Source of the DNA: a virus
Strand: one strand, 5' to 3'
IMG/VR virus record: IMGVR_UViG_3300042294_004070
Coordinates: 1 to 39,982 of that record
Length of the DNA stretch: 39,982 nt
Shown: positions 7,173 through 15,328 of the stretch, one piece after another
How positions within the stretch are numbered: the stretch's first letter is position 1
Layout of the letters: each line of letters begins with the position of its first letter
The notes under the pieces: model-generated
The model's database searches: none
Told to the model about the DNA's origin: nothing
What the model saw: only the letters and a program-made list of their open reading frames with translations
Translations under genes and position numbers: made by a program

Positions 7173-9166
7173 TGGCGTAGTTTTTTAAAACGTTGAATTA
7201 TTTTTCCAATTATTTCTTGTGTATCTTCCTCACTAAGAGCTTTAGCTGGTCTTTTTTTAGGTGCTGATGGAGGAGGAATTAAAGGATTTTTAGTTCCAGG
7301 TTTAGGTTTAGTTGTTGGAGGAGCAACAGCTGGTTTAACCTCATTTTCTGTCTGTATACCTGCTAATTTTTGGAATTTTTTAACTAATTCGTTATTTTCT
7401 TCTAAGTTGTTCATATCAAATCTAATTTCGTCCCCATCCTCATCTAATAGTTTTAATCTATCATATTCGGTTTGAGGTAAATACCATGTTCTTTGTCCTG
7501 AAATTTTATATATGGGTCCAGCAGGTGTAGAATCATATTCTATTTCACGTCCATTTTTATAAATTTCTAAAGTATAGATATTGTCTTTAACTACTTTACC
7601 ATTTTCATCTATTAATGAAAATATATCTGAGTTGGTAGATGTAGGGCAAAGCATAAATACTTTATTGTTAATTTGTATCATTTGAGGTACACCCATGAAG
7701 AAATCACTATGTCTTTCTACACCGTTACCTTGTTCAAATAATTTATCAACTAATTCAAGATATAATTTACGTTCTTGAGTAGATAAATCATTGTATGTTT
7801 GTGCTGAAATAGGGGCAACACTTACTAAACGTAAGGGAGCCATTGTACTATTTTCAATATCTGGATTAGTACTATAACTGATGTCTTTAAAAGATATACT
7901 ATATAAGTTGTATACTTGTTTTTGAGATGAACTCATGAATTTTTCAGCCTCGGGAGGTAAAAATCCAAACTTTTTAATTTGCTTATCAATATAATTCTTA
8001 ACTACAGTATCAGAAAAATATTTTTCAATCTCATCAAATGTCAGGTATTCATCTTCAAATTCCGCTAGATATTTTTGTTGTAAATCATCTTTTAAATAAG
8101 GAATAAAAGGATATGGTAATGGTTCTTTAGGGTATCTAGTAAATCTAAAATCAGGATATCTTTTTAAAAGACCAACATTTGATTTTAATTCATCAAAAGT
8201 ACATATTCTACCAAAGTTAATACATTCATTTTTTAAATCTAAATCTAAAGATTTAAATATATTAGAATCAATTATATTTCTGTTACTAGCGTTTGCTTGA
8301 ACATATGTTTTTTTATCAGCATATGATAATTCAGCAAATTGTTCAAAAGATAATCTTTTACCTTTCATTGCCGCTTGAGCAATTTCCTCACTACTTGGAG
8401 GAATATATTTAAATATAGATTCTAATCCTTTTAATTTACTACCTAATTCAGCAGGTAATAATTTTATTACATCATCCCACGTTTTGGCGGGTTTATCTCC
8501 CATGTTAGTGGCATCCGTAACAGCATATTCTCCGTTTTCCATAGCATGTATTACTACAGCATGGTAAGGATCATCAAAACGACCTCCGTCTTTTCTATCA
8601 GGACGTGTTCTATCAAAAACAAAATAGAACATTCTACTTTTTCCACCTACACCCTGGAAGCGATATCCAGAGTACATACTTCCTTGAGTACGAGCTATAC
8701 ACCAAGAATAGTATTGGTTTCTACCATACTTAATACATTTATGTTCAGCATCACCTCTATATATTTCTAAATTATCTTTATCATATATTTTATCAGCATC
8801 GGCTTCAGCACTGTTAACTAATTCTTCTTTTTCTTTTTTAGCTTGAGCTTTAGAAAAAGCACCATCAATTAATTTTTCTAATTCATCAAATTTTTTATAT
8901 CTAGTAATTTCTAAATAAAAATTCTTTTTTAATGAATCATCAGATTTTAAATCTCTAGGTAATAACGCTAACACAGTTGGATCTTTATCTTCAACTTTTT
9001 TCTTTAATGCAGATTTGATTTGATCAAACCGTTTTACGTAGTAAAGAATCTGTTCATCATCTAAATTAGGTTTTTGTTGCTTGTATAAACCAAGCATTTG
9101 CTTAAGTATCTTATCAGAAAACTCAGATAATATAAACTCTTTTAATAATGAATGGAACTTAACCAT
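7169..9166 (-). CDS. Large putative cargo protein with cleavable-type leader and SWC motif
   Basis: The 665-aa protein begins MVKFHSLLKE, with L8-K9-E10 at the same place as the I8-A9-E10 cleavage site of T4 internal proteins. Residues about 140-215 carry a pattern I know from many large phage proteins: C-x-K-Y-G then W155-C156, then aromatic strands ending FYFVFDRTR and YHAVVIHA ... TDATN. Its function is unknown. The C-terminal part has a Pro/Lys-rich linker (PTTKPKPGTKNP, near residue 625) and a final basic helix (IIQRFKKLRQ). No catalytic motif is certain. A diverged pre-start element (ATATTTATTATAT) precedes the ATG. It is coupled to the following 670-aa gene by an ATGA overlap. Confidence 0.8.
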   Translation of the reverse strand: MVKFHSLLKEFILSEFSDKILKQMLGLYKQQKPNLDDEQILYYVKRFDQIKSALKKKVEDKDPTVLALLPRDLKSDDSLKKNFYLEITRYKKFDELEKLIDGAFSKAQAKKEKEELVNSAEADADKIYDKDNLEIYRGDAEHKCIKYGRNQYYSWCIARTQGSMYSGYRFQGVGGKSRMFYFVFDRTRPDRKDGGRFDDPYHAVVIHAMENGEYAVTDATNMGDKPAKTWDDVIKLLPAELGSKLKGLESIFKYIPPSSEEIAQAAMKGKRLSFEQFAELSYADKKTYVQANASNRNIIDSNIFKSLDLDLKNECINFGRICTFDELKSNVGLLKRYPDFRFTRYPKEPLPYPFIPYLKDDLQQKYLAEFEDEYLTFDEIEKYFSDTVVKNYIDKQIKKFGFLPPEAEKFMSSSQKQVYNLYSISFKDISYSTNPDIENSTMAPLRLVSVAPISAQTYNDLSTQERKLYLELVDKLFEQGNGVERHSDFFMGVPQMIQINNKVFMLCPTSTNSDIFSLIDENGKVVKDNIYTLEIYKNGREIEYDSTPAGPIYKISGQRTWYLPQTEYDRLKLLDEDGDEIRFDMNNLEENNELVKKFQKLAGIQTENEVKPAVAPPTTKPKPGTKNPLIPPPSAPKKRPAKALSEEDTQEIIGKIIQRFKKLRQ

Positions 9167-9180
9167 ATATAATAAATATG

Positions 9181-9441
9181 TTAAGACTTATGTATTTTAA
9201 GTTTTAATATACCTGTCCCTTTAATTACACGATGCCATTCGTGTCTAGGAATATGTATAGGTTGATTTATAGAGGTAGGTAACTGGTTTTCTAATTGCAA
9301 TTTCCAGTCAGTAGCGCCGATAATTTCAATTATCCTATGTTCATCATCACGATGCCACAAAAGTTCAATTGGATCGATATTATCGCAAAATTCGCGTATA
9401 ATATATTCGTCTGTAACTTCTATGTCGGTATAGGGTCTCAT
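9181..9441 (-). CDS. Small cupin-like phage protein
   Basis: The 86-aa protein reads like the short beta-barrel proteins common in T4-like phages: W-H-R-D-x-E-H-R near residue 30, then W-K-L-Q-L-x-N-x-L-P, then I-P-R-H-E-W-H-R-V-I-K-G-T-G. The repeated His/Glu and the I-P-x-x-x-x-H-R strand are typical of cupin-type folds, where they may bind a metal. The role in the phage is unknown. It has no cargo leader, which sets it apart from its upstream neighbours, but it overlaps the stop of the Cys-containing 79-aa gene by ATGA and so belongs to the same operon. Assignment to cupins is by pattern only. Confidence 0.7.
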   Translation of the reverse strand: MRPYTDIEVTDEYIIREFCDNIDPIELLWHRDDEHRIIEIIGATDWKLQLENQLPTSINQPIHIPRHEWHRVIKGTGILKLKIHKS

Positions 9442-9677
9442 TTGCCTTTAGGTATAAACCAATTTGAACACCACTTTGAAGGGTCTTTAATTGGGTTACC
9501 TTCATTATCTACTAATTCTTTAGTACCCATATATACTTGATATTGTTTATTTGAGCACATATGTTTTTCGTCTTCAATGTAATGGTACTTACAAACATGA
9601 CAACCAAATCCTATTGGTGAGTACATGTATGGAGGGTATTCTTTATCCTCGTTTAATATGTCTGAAAATTTTATCAT
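9438..9677 (-). CDS. Small four-cysteine protein with ILNE leader
   Basis: The 79-aa protein opens MIKFSDILNE, the shared 10-residue leader with L8-N9-E10, followed by a body with C26-x-x-C29, C41 and C70-S-N-W. Four cysteines in this spacing could bind one zinc ion. The function is unknown. The start overlaps the stop of the preceding 201-aa gene as TAATG, the same junction type used in this run of leader-bearing genes, which behaves like an array of cassettes. If the leader is removed after E10, a 69-aa mature protein would remain. Confidence 0.75.
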   Translation of the reverse strand: MIKFSDILNEDKEYPPYMYSPIGFGCHVCKYHYIEDEKHMCSNKQYQVYMGTKELVDNEGNPIKDPSKWCSNWFIPKGK

Positions 9678-10282
9678 TATCGTTGTAAATTAAATCTTGA
9701 TACTCTAGCTTTAGCTTCTACCTCATCATAAAATGAAGGTTCTTCAGGATATGCAAATATTTTATTTGCCCCCGGTACTGGGATTTCACTGTTAGTTACG
9801 ATACCAGAAAGTTTATCTCCTTTTATAGGAGTATACCCTGTTATTCCTTTAGACATTTTATCCATAACCATGTTATAAATTCTTTGTCTTTTGGTAGAAT
9901 CTCCAGTAACTTGTTCTTCATGACCTTTAATTCCTTTCCAAAATACGTACTCTGGTTTGTATGTAGCAATATATTCTTTAAGAGCTTTACCTACAGTTGC
10001 TAAAATTTTTCCAAAATTCTCACCACCTTCTTCAGTTTTAGGAGTAGTTTTAAATGCTTTAGGAAAAAAAGTTAATTCAGTTCCCCAGTTATATTTTTGG
10101 TCTTGTTTTTTACTTCGGCCGTTCCATTTACTATCAAATCGAACATAATATTCTTTTCCAGTATCGGTTGTAAACTCATAATCAACATAATTATTAAAAT
10201 TACCTTCTTTATGATAACTAGGAGAATACAGTGAATATGGTGAATCAGCTATTTCGTTTAATATGTCAATCAATTTTATCAT
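9677..10282 (-). CDS. Putative cargo protein with MIKLIDILNE leader
   Basis: The 201-aa protein starts MIKLIDILNE, identical over ten residues to two neighbouring genes that are otherwise unrelated. The body has a beta-rich first half (VDYEFTTDTGKEYYVRFD), a central helix (ILATVGKALKEYIATYKPEYVFWKG) and a segment TKRQRIYNMVMDKM. That segment resembles a stretch in other phage hypothetical proteins in which a long-lived R-x-R-I-Y-x-x-M motif follows an aromatic strand. No function is known. It is tightly packed: TAATG overlaps at both ends. Confidence 0.75.
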   Translation of the reverse strand: MIKLIDILNEIADSPYSLYSPSYHKEGNFNNYVDYEFTTDTGKEYYVRFDSKWNGRSKKQDQKYNWGTELTFFPKAFKTTPKTEEGGENFGKILATVGKALKEYIATYKPEYVFWKGIKGHEEQVTGDSTKRQRIYNMVMDKMSKGITGYTPIKGDKLSGIVTNSEIPVPGANKIFAYPEEPSFYDEVEAKARVSRFNLQR

Positions 10283-10923
10283 TATGAAAGTTTAAATATA
10301 ATTTCATTTACCAATTCTTCTGTTGTTTTTCTTTTCTTATTTAAATCAAATAAACCTATATTTTTTTTACCCTCATAATATTGTCTAATACTACTAATAG
10401 ATTGTTGTATATCATCATCCTTTATTCCTGCTTCTAACCCAGATTGTCCCATCTTATCTGCTCTATCTTGTCTACTTTTTTTCAAAAATTCAATATATGG
10501 TTTATCATCATTAGGAGATGGTGGAACACCTAAAACAAAAATGTTAGATAAATCCTTAAGTAAATCGGGATTTTTTATACTATCCCCACCAATGTCTAAA
10601 ACAACTTTTTTATTGCCATATTTTTGTAATAGTTTAGAAAGGACACATCTTTTATAAGCATCATTTGATGAGCCGTAGTTATGTCCATCTTTAGTTCTTA
10701 CAATATTTACCTCAACACCTTTTTCACCTTTACATGCATTTTCATACTCTTCACTACCTTCTCTTTCATCTACATTAACATATGGTATCCCTAATTTCTT
10801 TGCTAGTGCTTCGGCAGTTGTTGATTTCCCGGCACCTGCAGAGCCAACAAAAACAATTGGTTTACTTTCATACTGTTTAGCTTCAATTAAGCTTTCGTTT
10901 AATATGTCAATTAATTTTATCAT
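10282..10923 (-). CDS. P-loop kinase-like protein with MIKLIDILNE leader
   Basis: The 213-aa protein is a small nucleoside/shikimate-kinase-like P-loop enzyme carrying the cargo leader. After the leader (1-10) and a short linker comes PIVFVGSAGAGKST with Walker A at G27-S-A-G-A-G32-K33-S34-T35. Then a helix (AEALAKKLGIPYVNVDE) follows, and a Walker B-like strand (KKVVLDIGG). A lid-type basic stretch (KKSRQDRADK) lies in the second half. The substrate is unknown. The linker itself offers a second candidate site (S-L-I-E14). The fusion of an enzyme to a short leader also found on unrelated proteins is the best single hint that leaders are targeting signals rather than part of the folds. Confidence 0.8.
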   Translation of the reverse strand: MIKLIDILNESLIEAKQYESKPIVFVGSAGAGKSTTAEALAKKLGIPYVNVDEREGSEEYENACKGEKGVEVNIVRTKDGHNYGSSNDAYKRCVLSKLLQKYGNKKVVLDIGGDSIKNPDLLKDLSNIFVLGVPPSPNDDKPYIEFLKKSRQDRADKMGQSGLEAGIKDDDIQQSISSIRQYYEGKKNIGLFDLNKKRKTTEELVNEIIFKLS

Positions 10924-11531
10924 TGGTCGCGGTACATTTCATCATACATAATATCAAATAATTTTAAGTTTCCTTGTTTATCTAAACCTATGTTTTTACG
11001 GTGTATATCTAAATCATATGATTTTAATTTAGGTAAAGTTTTATATAGTTTATCAAGAAAATTGTATATTTTAGTTAATAATAGTATTAAATCTGTTTTT
11101 TTAAGTTGTTTTGCTTCTTTTAAAATACGATTATAAACATCGCTTTTATCTTTTTTTAATTCTATGTCTATCCCCGATACTATATCTTGGGAATAAACAT
11201 TCATTAGAGAATTACCTCCTCTAACCCATTCTATGCCCGCTTCATTTTTTGTAAAATCTTGTAATTCTTTTAATCCGGGTACAGGTGTTTGAACTTTTTC
11301 CATAATAACATACTTAGGACTATAATCATATATCTTAACAAAAAATTCAGGGTATTTACTCATCAACTCATATTGATCTTTTTTAGTTTTTGGGTTGGTA
11401 ATAGTATATTTTTTTATAACTTTATCAGGAGCAAATTTAAGATCGTATGTTTCTCCTTCTGCAGATTCTTCATCTCCTAATTTAGTTTTTTTCTGGATGT
11501 TTATTTCAAGTATGTCTAGAAATTTTATCAT
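10920..11531 (-). CDS. Protein-kinase-like protein with MIKFLDILE leader
   Basis: I place the start at the ATG at 11529-11531, not at the longer in-frame ATG at 11549. It gives the leader MIKFLDILE, aligned with its neighbours, and the same ATGA overlap with the preceding gene. The 203-aa product has the signature of a protein-kinase or aminoglycoside-kinase fold: a VIKKY strand for the ATP-anchoring Lys, a hinge-like strand YVIMEKV, a catalytic loop D-L-D-I-H-R-K-N-I-G-L-D and a metal-binding strand L-K-L-F-D-I, the DFG equivalent. The HRD aspartate is replaced by the D-x-H-x-x-N arrangement of APH/ABC1-type kinases. It is small for a kinase, so activity is uncertain. A packaged kinase could modify host proteins at infection, as T7 gp0.7 and T4 Alt do by other chemistry. 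Confidence 0.75.
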   Translation of the reverse strand: MIKFLDILEINIQKKTKLGDEESAEGETYDLKFAPDKVIKKYTITNPKTKKDQYELMSKYPEFFVKIYDYSPKYVIMEKVQTPVPGLKELQDFTKNEAGIEWVRGGNSLMNVYSQDIVSGIDIELKKDKSDVYNRILKEAKQLKKTDLILLLTKIYNFLDKLYKTLPKLKSYDLDIHRKNIGLDKQGNLKLFDIMYDEMYRDQ

Positions 11532-12142
11532 TTTGATTTTTTCCCCCATGTTTTACCTTTACCTGGTGCTTTACATTGTGCGGCTGTTGCTTTACAGGCA
11601 GGATATTTAGCTCGTTCTTCACCTTTCTTTCTACCACATGCTTTGTATCCACCTTTACCATCAGGGGCATTGCAATCTATCCAACCACCTTCTTTACCTT
11701 TAGGACCTTGACGTTTAAACCAAGTACGGAGAGTTTCTTTTTGTGCCTCGTTTAAATCTTCTTCTTTTAAATCTTTCCAAATATCACCCTGACGACATCT
11801 TTCGGCAGCACCGGATTTATAGGCACCATGTTCTTTGTATTTGCGATCGGCAATACGAAGACATCTATCTCGTTTTTTCTTTGCCTCTAATAATGATTCT
11901 CGTACTCCACTAAACCACCTTACAAGTACATCTAGTTGTCGTTGAGTAGTTTGATAATTATTTCTTTTAATAGTATTTAATACATCATCAATATACTTAT
12001 CTTTTCTATTTATATCAGCCCATCTTCTCCACTTATTCCAAGCCGCTTCTCCGGTTAAATTAACCCCCCCACTTTTAAAAGGTAAGGGAAATTTAGGAGC
12101 AGGAAGTGTAACCTCATTTAATATATCTATAAGTTTTATCAT
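11528..12142 (-). CDS. Putative cargo protein with basic Cys-containing C-terminal domain
   Basis: The 204-aa protein starts MIKLIDILNE. Its C-terminal 60 residues (GGWIDCNAPDGKGGYKACG, then KYPACKATAAQC and a basic tail TWGKKSK) are a small Cys/Lys-rich domain that I know from other large phage genomes and that looks nucleic-acid binding; its function is not established. A site D-L-N-E immediately before the domain linker, and L-L-E further up, would fit further cleavage by a T4-type protease. A second Cys-containing basic stretch (RDRCLRIADRKYKEHG) lies mid-protein. Genes on both sides overlap it by one to four bases. Confidence 0.75.
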   Translation of the reverse strand: MIKLIDILNEVTLPAPKFPLPFKSGGVNLTGEAAWNKWRRWADINRKDKYIDDVLNTIKRNNYQTTQRQLDVLVRWFSGVRESLLEAKKKRDRCLRIADRKYKEHGAYKSGAAERCRQGDIWKDLKEEDLNEAQKETLRTWFKRQGPKGKEGGWIDCNAPDGKGGYKACGRKKGEERAKYPACKATAAQCKAPGKGKTWGKKSK

Positions 12143-13020
12143 TACCAGAAACCGCTAAATGATGATTTTAAACCTAATAATTTAGCATATCTTGGTAAAC
12201 GACATGACCAATATGATGCTTTTGTTCTATCTTTTTTATTTGGGCAATCATGTCTTTTAGAAAAAGCAGCTCTTGCCTTTGAATTATTAATTTTAGCAGA
12301 TAAACCAGTAGTATCACCAAATGATATTTTCTTAACTTTACCTTTATCTCTTACATAAACGTAGAATTTTTTAGAACCACCACGTTTTGGTTTACCAATT
12401 GGGGGTGTTTTCTTTTTATCATCAGATTCATTAAGAGTTTTACCATATTTTTTAGCATAAAATTGTAAAGATTTATAGTAAGCTTCAGGGATGTCTTGGC
12501 CGCCTTTTGTTCTTACCATAATATTTACAACACCAGAAGGATCTTTCCTAAAGGCATGCATTAAAGCATTTGCATCATTAATACTATAAAACGGTTTATC
12601 TCCAGCCCAGATAAATAGATTATTAAATAAACTTGTCTCATCATGTATATCACGAGGACGTTCGTCTTCTTCTAATAACGGTAAATCTAAAGGTACCATT
12701 TTACCTTCAAAGTCATCGTATTTACCTAAATCGGTGTTTTCAAACAGCCATTTGTCTTTGCCTGAAAGTTTTATAACTCCTAATTCATGTAGAATACGAG
12801 TTTCTAAAATTAAAGAAACGTGTGATTTACTTCCTGCTCTAAAAATATTTTCAGTAACAGGGATTTGGTGTTCAACGTGATATCTAAGGTTTTCAGATAT
12901 AGGGGCAACAGTAACTTTAGACTCGTTAATTAATGGAGCTGTAGTTTTATCATTCTTGCAATTACAATCGTCTAATTTGTAAGACAATGTTTCTTTAATT
13001 AATTGGTATAATTTTTCCAT
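12142..13020 (-). CDS. Putative head-associated protein with FYVYV/YWSCR C-terminal domain
   Basis: The 292-aa protein starts MEKLYQLIKE, with I8-K9-E10 in the T4-like cleavage position. The C-terminal 75 residues (KKFYVYVRDKGKVKKISFGD ... FSKRHDCPNKKDRTKASYWSCR) form a domain that I recognise from many T4-like and other marine phages, usually attached to capsid, protease or structural polyproteins; its biochemical role is unknown. It is preceded by T-L-N-E-S and a Lys/Pro linker, so release by proteolysis would be easy. The N-terminal half has an acidic region (PLLEEDERPRD) and no clear motif. A CNC motif lies near residue 20. It overlaps the next gene as TAATG. Confidence 0.75.
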   Translation of the reverse strand: MEKLYQLIKETLSYKLDDCNCKNDKTTAPLINESKVTVAPISENLRYHVEHQIPVTENIFRAGSKSHVSLILETRILHELGVIKLSGKDKWLFENTDLGKYDDFEGKMVPLDLPLLEEDERPRDIHDETSLFNNLFIWAGDKPFYSINDANALMHAFRKDPSGVVNIMVRTKGGQDIPEAYYKSLQFYAKKYGKTLNESDDKKKTPPIGKPKRGGSKKFYVYVRDKGKVKKISFGDTTGLSAKINNSKARAAFSKRHDCPNKKDRTKASYWSCRLPRYAKLLGLKSSFSGFW

Positions 13021-13021
13021 T

Positions 13022-13567
13022 TTACTTTCTTATATAATTTAAACTTAATATAGGGTAATATTCTATTCCGGCTACACGAACACTATTTAGTTTATCAACT
13101 TTTAAATCTTTATATTGAGGTTGATTTAAAACTCCGGATTTAACATAAACAGTATCATTTAAGAATTTAGAATCATTCTTATTAATTACAATTACAGGAA
13201 CGTTTTTAATTTCAGGACGGCGTTTAGGTTGATAAATTATATTATTTCGCTTATTATAACGCTTAGCAGTTTCTATTGCTGTTTCTAAATCATCAAATAC
13301 GGCAGCAATGTCTAATTTCCAATTGGATGGATTATTATCTTTTCTTAAGATATCAGAAATACTACCTTTTTTGTTCTGAATTCCTTCTTCTTCTCTATAC
13401 TTTAAAACATACTTAATATAATTAGCAGGTTCAGTAGTATAGCTATAAAAAAATTTCTTTGTTGGTTTGTGTTCAATTTGAACAACAGCTACTTTTTGAG
13501 GTGCAGTTAATTCTTCATTTAGAATTCGTTGTAATATAGTCTCAACTAAAAGATTTTTAGTTATCAT
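13022..13567 (-). CDS. Unknown protein with LVE/LNE-type N-terminus
   Basis: The 181-aa protein has no recognised family. The first 20 residues (MITKNLLVETILQRILNEE) hold two fits to (L/I)-x-E, at E9 and E18, as in its neighbours, so it may be another leader-bearing cargo protein. The body alternates strands and basic helices (TAIETAKRYNKRNNIIYQPKRR). An exact AATATTTATAA element lies two bases before the ATG. It is the first gene of the run 13567-9181 that is joined by overlaps or one-base gaps. Confidence 0.7.
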   Translation of the reverse strand: MITKNLLVETILQRILNEELTAPQKVAVVQIEHKPTKKFFYSYTTEPANYIKYVLKYREEEGIQNKKGSISDILRKDNNPSNWKLDIAAVFDDLETAIETAKRYNKRNNIIYQPKRRPEIKNVPVIVINKNDSKFLNDTVYVKSGVLNQPQYKDLKVDKLNSVRVAGIEYYPILSLNYIRK

Positions 13568-13569
13568 AC

Positions 13570-13580
13570 TTATAAATATT
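13570..13580 (-). promoter_or_regulatory. AATATTTATAA pre-start element
   Basis: Exact 11-mer two bases upstream of the ATG of the 181-aa gene, after a gap that follows the metallophosphoesterase stop. Confidence 0.55.
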
Positions 13581-13593
13581 CAAAGATCTTACT

Positions 13594-14688
13594 TTAAATA
13601 TTATAGTATGTCTGATTTATTAAACCAGTTTCAGAATCCCACAAATATGCCTCAGCTGATTTACGAGCACCAATATATCCTTTTTTATGGTGCCAACTAT
13701 CTGTGCCTGAAAGTGAGCTCATGTGTCTAATAATTACGCCTTGGTATTCATTAGTTGATTTAAGTTGTGTCTCTTTTTTATGGTGTAAATGACCTAAATG
13801 AAATTCTCTATAAGAGGTCATAGCCCAATCTACAGGATTTTCTTGAGCCATAATCATAGGTAAATCAGTAGTTTTTTCATTGTTACCATGTGTTAAACCA
13901 ATTAAACATTTACCAAACACAAAATATTTACGAGGACTAGCTCCATTATCAACAGTTACATTTTCATCATTATGAAACCATCCTTGTAATGAATCACCTA
14001 AATAAAAACTGCGTTCATAATCGTGGTTACCAGGAATTACTTTAACCACTACTGGGGCTAATTGGGATAATTTTTGTATACCCTGTATGAGTAATTCTCT
14101 ACCTTTTCTAAATGTATTTTGCCATCTTGTATCTTCCTCTTGTGGTGTGCCTGATGTTGTACTGTTAAATGGGTGAGAACGATCTGAGTTAAAGAAATCG
14201 TTTGATATAGGGAATAAAATCTGTACTATATTAAAGTTTTTATATGTTTCGGCAAAATAATCAATACAATCATTGAATCGTTGAGTTGCGATATCAATAT
14301 TATAATTTTCACCAACTTCCTCATGCCATGCTACTTTACCAAAGTGTAAGTCAAAAATATTAACTTCTAACAATTTACCTTTACCTAATGTAAGGTTTTT
14401 AGGATTAATTTTAACAGTTGGAGATAATGCTTTTATATCTTCAATAAATTGTTTTCTTAGAATATTCAAGTCATAAGCAACTTGTTTTTTCTTTAACCAT
14501 ACTTTAACTTGAAATAAAGGAGTAGTTACAATAGCACCATCAGGTCCTTTTGCTCCAACTTCCCAAGTATTAACTACTTGTTTTTCAATTTCCCATTCTT
14601 CTAAAGATATACTATATACATTTAAAAGATCATCAACGGTTATAATTCTACTTACAACTTCAGATGTTAGAACTTTAGTTTCAGCCAT
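13594..14688 (-). CDS. Calcineurin-like metallophosphoesterase
   Basis: The 364-aa protein shows the metallophosphoesterase motifs in order: D113-L-H115, then N-D in PISNDFF (normally G-D), G220-N-H-D223, G-L-T-H-G, and G299-H-L-H302-H303. These residues hold two metal ions and cut phosphoester bonds. Family members include Mre11/SbcD nucleases, but no nuclease-specific cap is recognisable and the substrate is unknown. An N-terminal extension of about 105 residues precedes the catalytic fold, with helical segments and no motif. The first Asp-His pair is intact, so the enzyme should be active. Unlike its neighbours it has no cleavable-type leader, which suggests action in the infected cell rather than in the virion. 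No pre-start element is present. Confidence 0.85.
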   Translation of the reverse strand: MAETKVLTSEVVSRIITVDDLLNVYSISLEEWEIEKQVVNTWEVGAKGPDGAIVTTPLFQVKVWLKKKQVAYDLNILRKQFIEDIKALSPTVKINPKNLTLGKGKLLEVNIFDLHFGKVAWHEEVGENYNIDIATQRFNDCIDYFAETYKNFNIVQILFPISNDFFNSDRSHPFNSTTSGTPQEEDTRWQNTFRKGRELLIQGIQKLSQLAPVVVKVIPGNHDYERSFYLGDSLQGWFHNDENVTVDNGASPRKYFVFGKCLIGLTHGNNEKTTDLPMIMAQENPVDWAMTSYREFHLGHLHHKKETQLKSTNEYQGVIIRHMSSLSGTDSWHHKKGYIGARKSAEAYLWDSETGLINQTYYNI

Positions 14689-14736
14689 TATTTTTTATAC
14701 ATTAAAATACAAAACTTATTTTATACCTCCAAGCTT

Positions 14737-15318
14737 TTATGCTTCTTCTTCAGGAGTTTCTTCTTCAGGTGCAGGTGTTTCCTCAGGTGCCGGTTCAAAT
14801 TCATCTGGGTTAACATCTACACCTTCTGGTTCTCTACCTAATACTTCAGGGGAAGGACTTATAGCTTGTGAATCACCAGTAACGGGAGTAGCATCCGGTT
14901 CTTTACTTACCATTTTATCCTCTTCTGTTTTTTCACCACCATATTTTAAAATTCGAGCTAAAGATTCCATTGCTCTTTCTTCTTCTTGAATATTTAGCAA
15001 ATAATATTTTTTACCTTCAACTTGAGCAGTCCATGATTTATCACTATAAGTTAAATAAAAGTATTGGTTATTAGCTAATTTAATACGGAAAGTTGTAGGT
15101 TTAGGTGCTACCCATTCTACATCTTTAATAAATACACCATATTGATCAGTCATTAACTGTACTAGTACTTTATCTATTTCAGGAAAACGAGCAACAATAG
15201 GGAATTTTAAAACATTAGCACTTGGTTTTTCCTCTTGAGGTATAGGGGGAGGAGTAGCAGTGTCTGATGCTTTGGTATATGCTTGTCGAATTAAGTCTTT
15301 TATTTCAGCGCGTGTCAT
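14737..15318 (-). CDS. Small protein with strongly acidic C-terminal tail
   Basis: The 193-aa protein has a helical start, a Pro-rich linker (ATPPPIPQEE), a compact alpha/beta middle (residues about 38-120) and a disordered tail of about 60 residues that is almost only Glu, Pro and Asp (ending EEETPEEEA). Acidic, low-complexity tails are common in prohead core and scaffold proteins of T4-like phages, but no homologue is recognised. There is no E-I-K motif and no convincing (L/I)-x-E leader. It lies 10 bases after the stop of the 528-aa protein and is probably expressed with it. Confidence 0.7.
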   Translation of the reverse strand: MTRAEIKDLIRQAYTKASDTATPPPIPQEEKPSANVLKFPIVARFPEIDKVLVQLMTDQYGVFIKDVEWVAPKPTTFRIKLANNQYFYLTYSDKSWTAQVEGKKYYLLNIQEEERAMESLARILKYGGEKTEEDKMVSKEPDATPVTGDSQAISPSPEVLGREPEGVDVNPDEFEPAPEETPAPEEETPEEEA

Positions 15319-15328
15319 TGTTATTATT

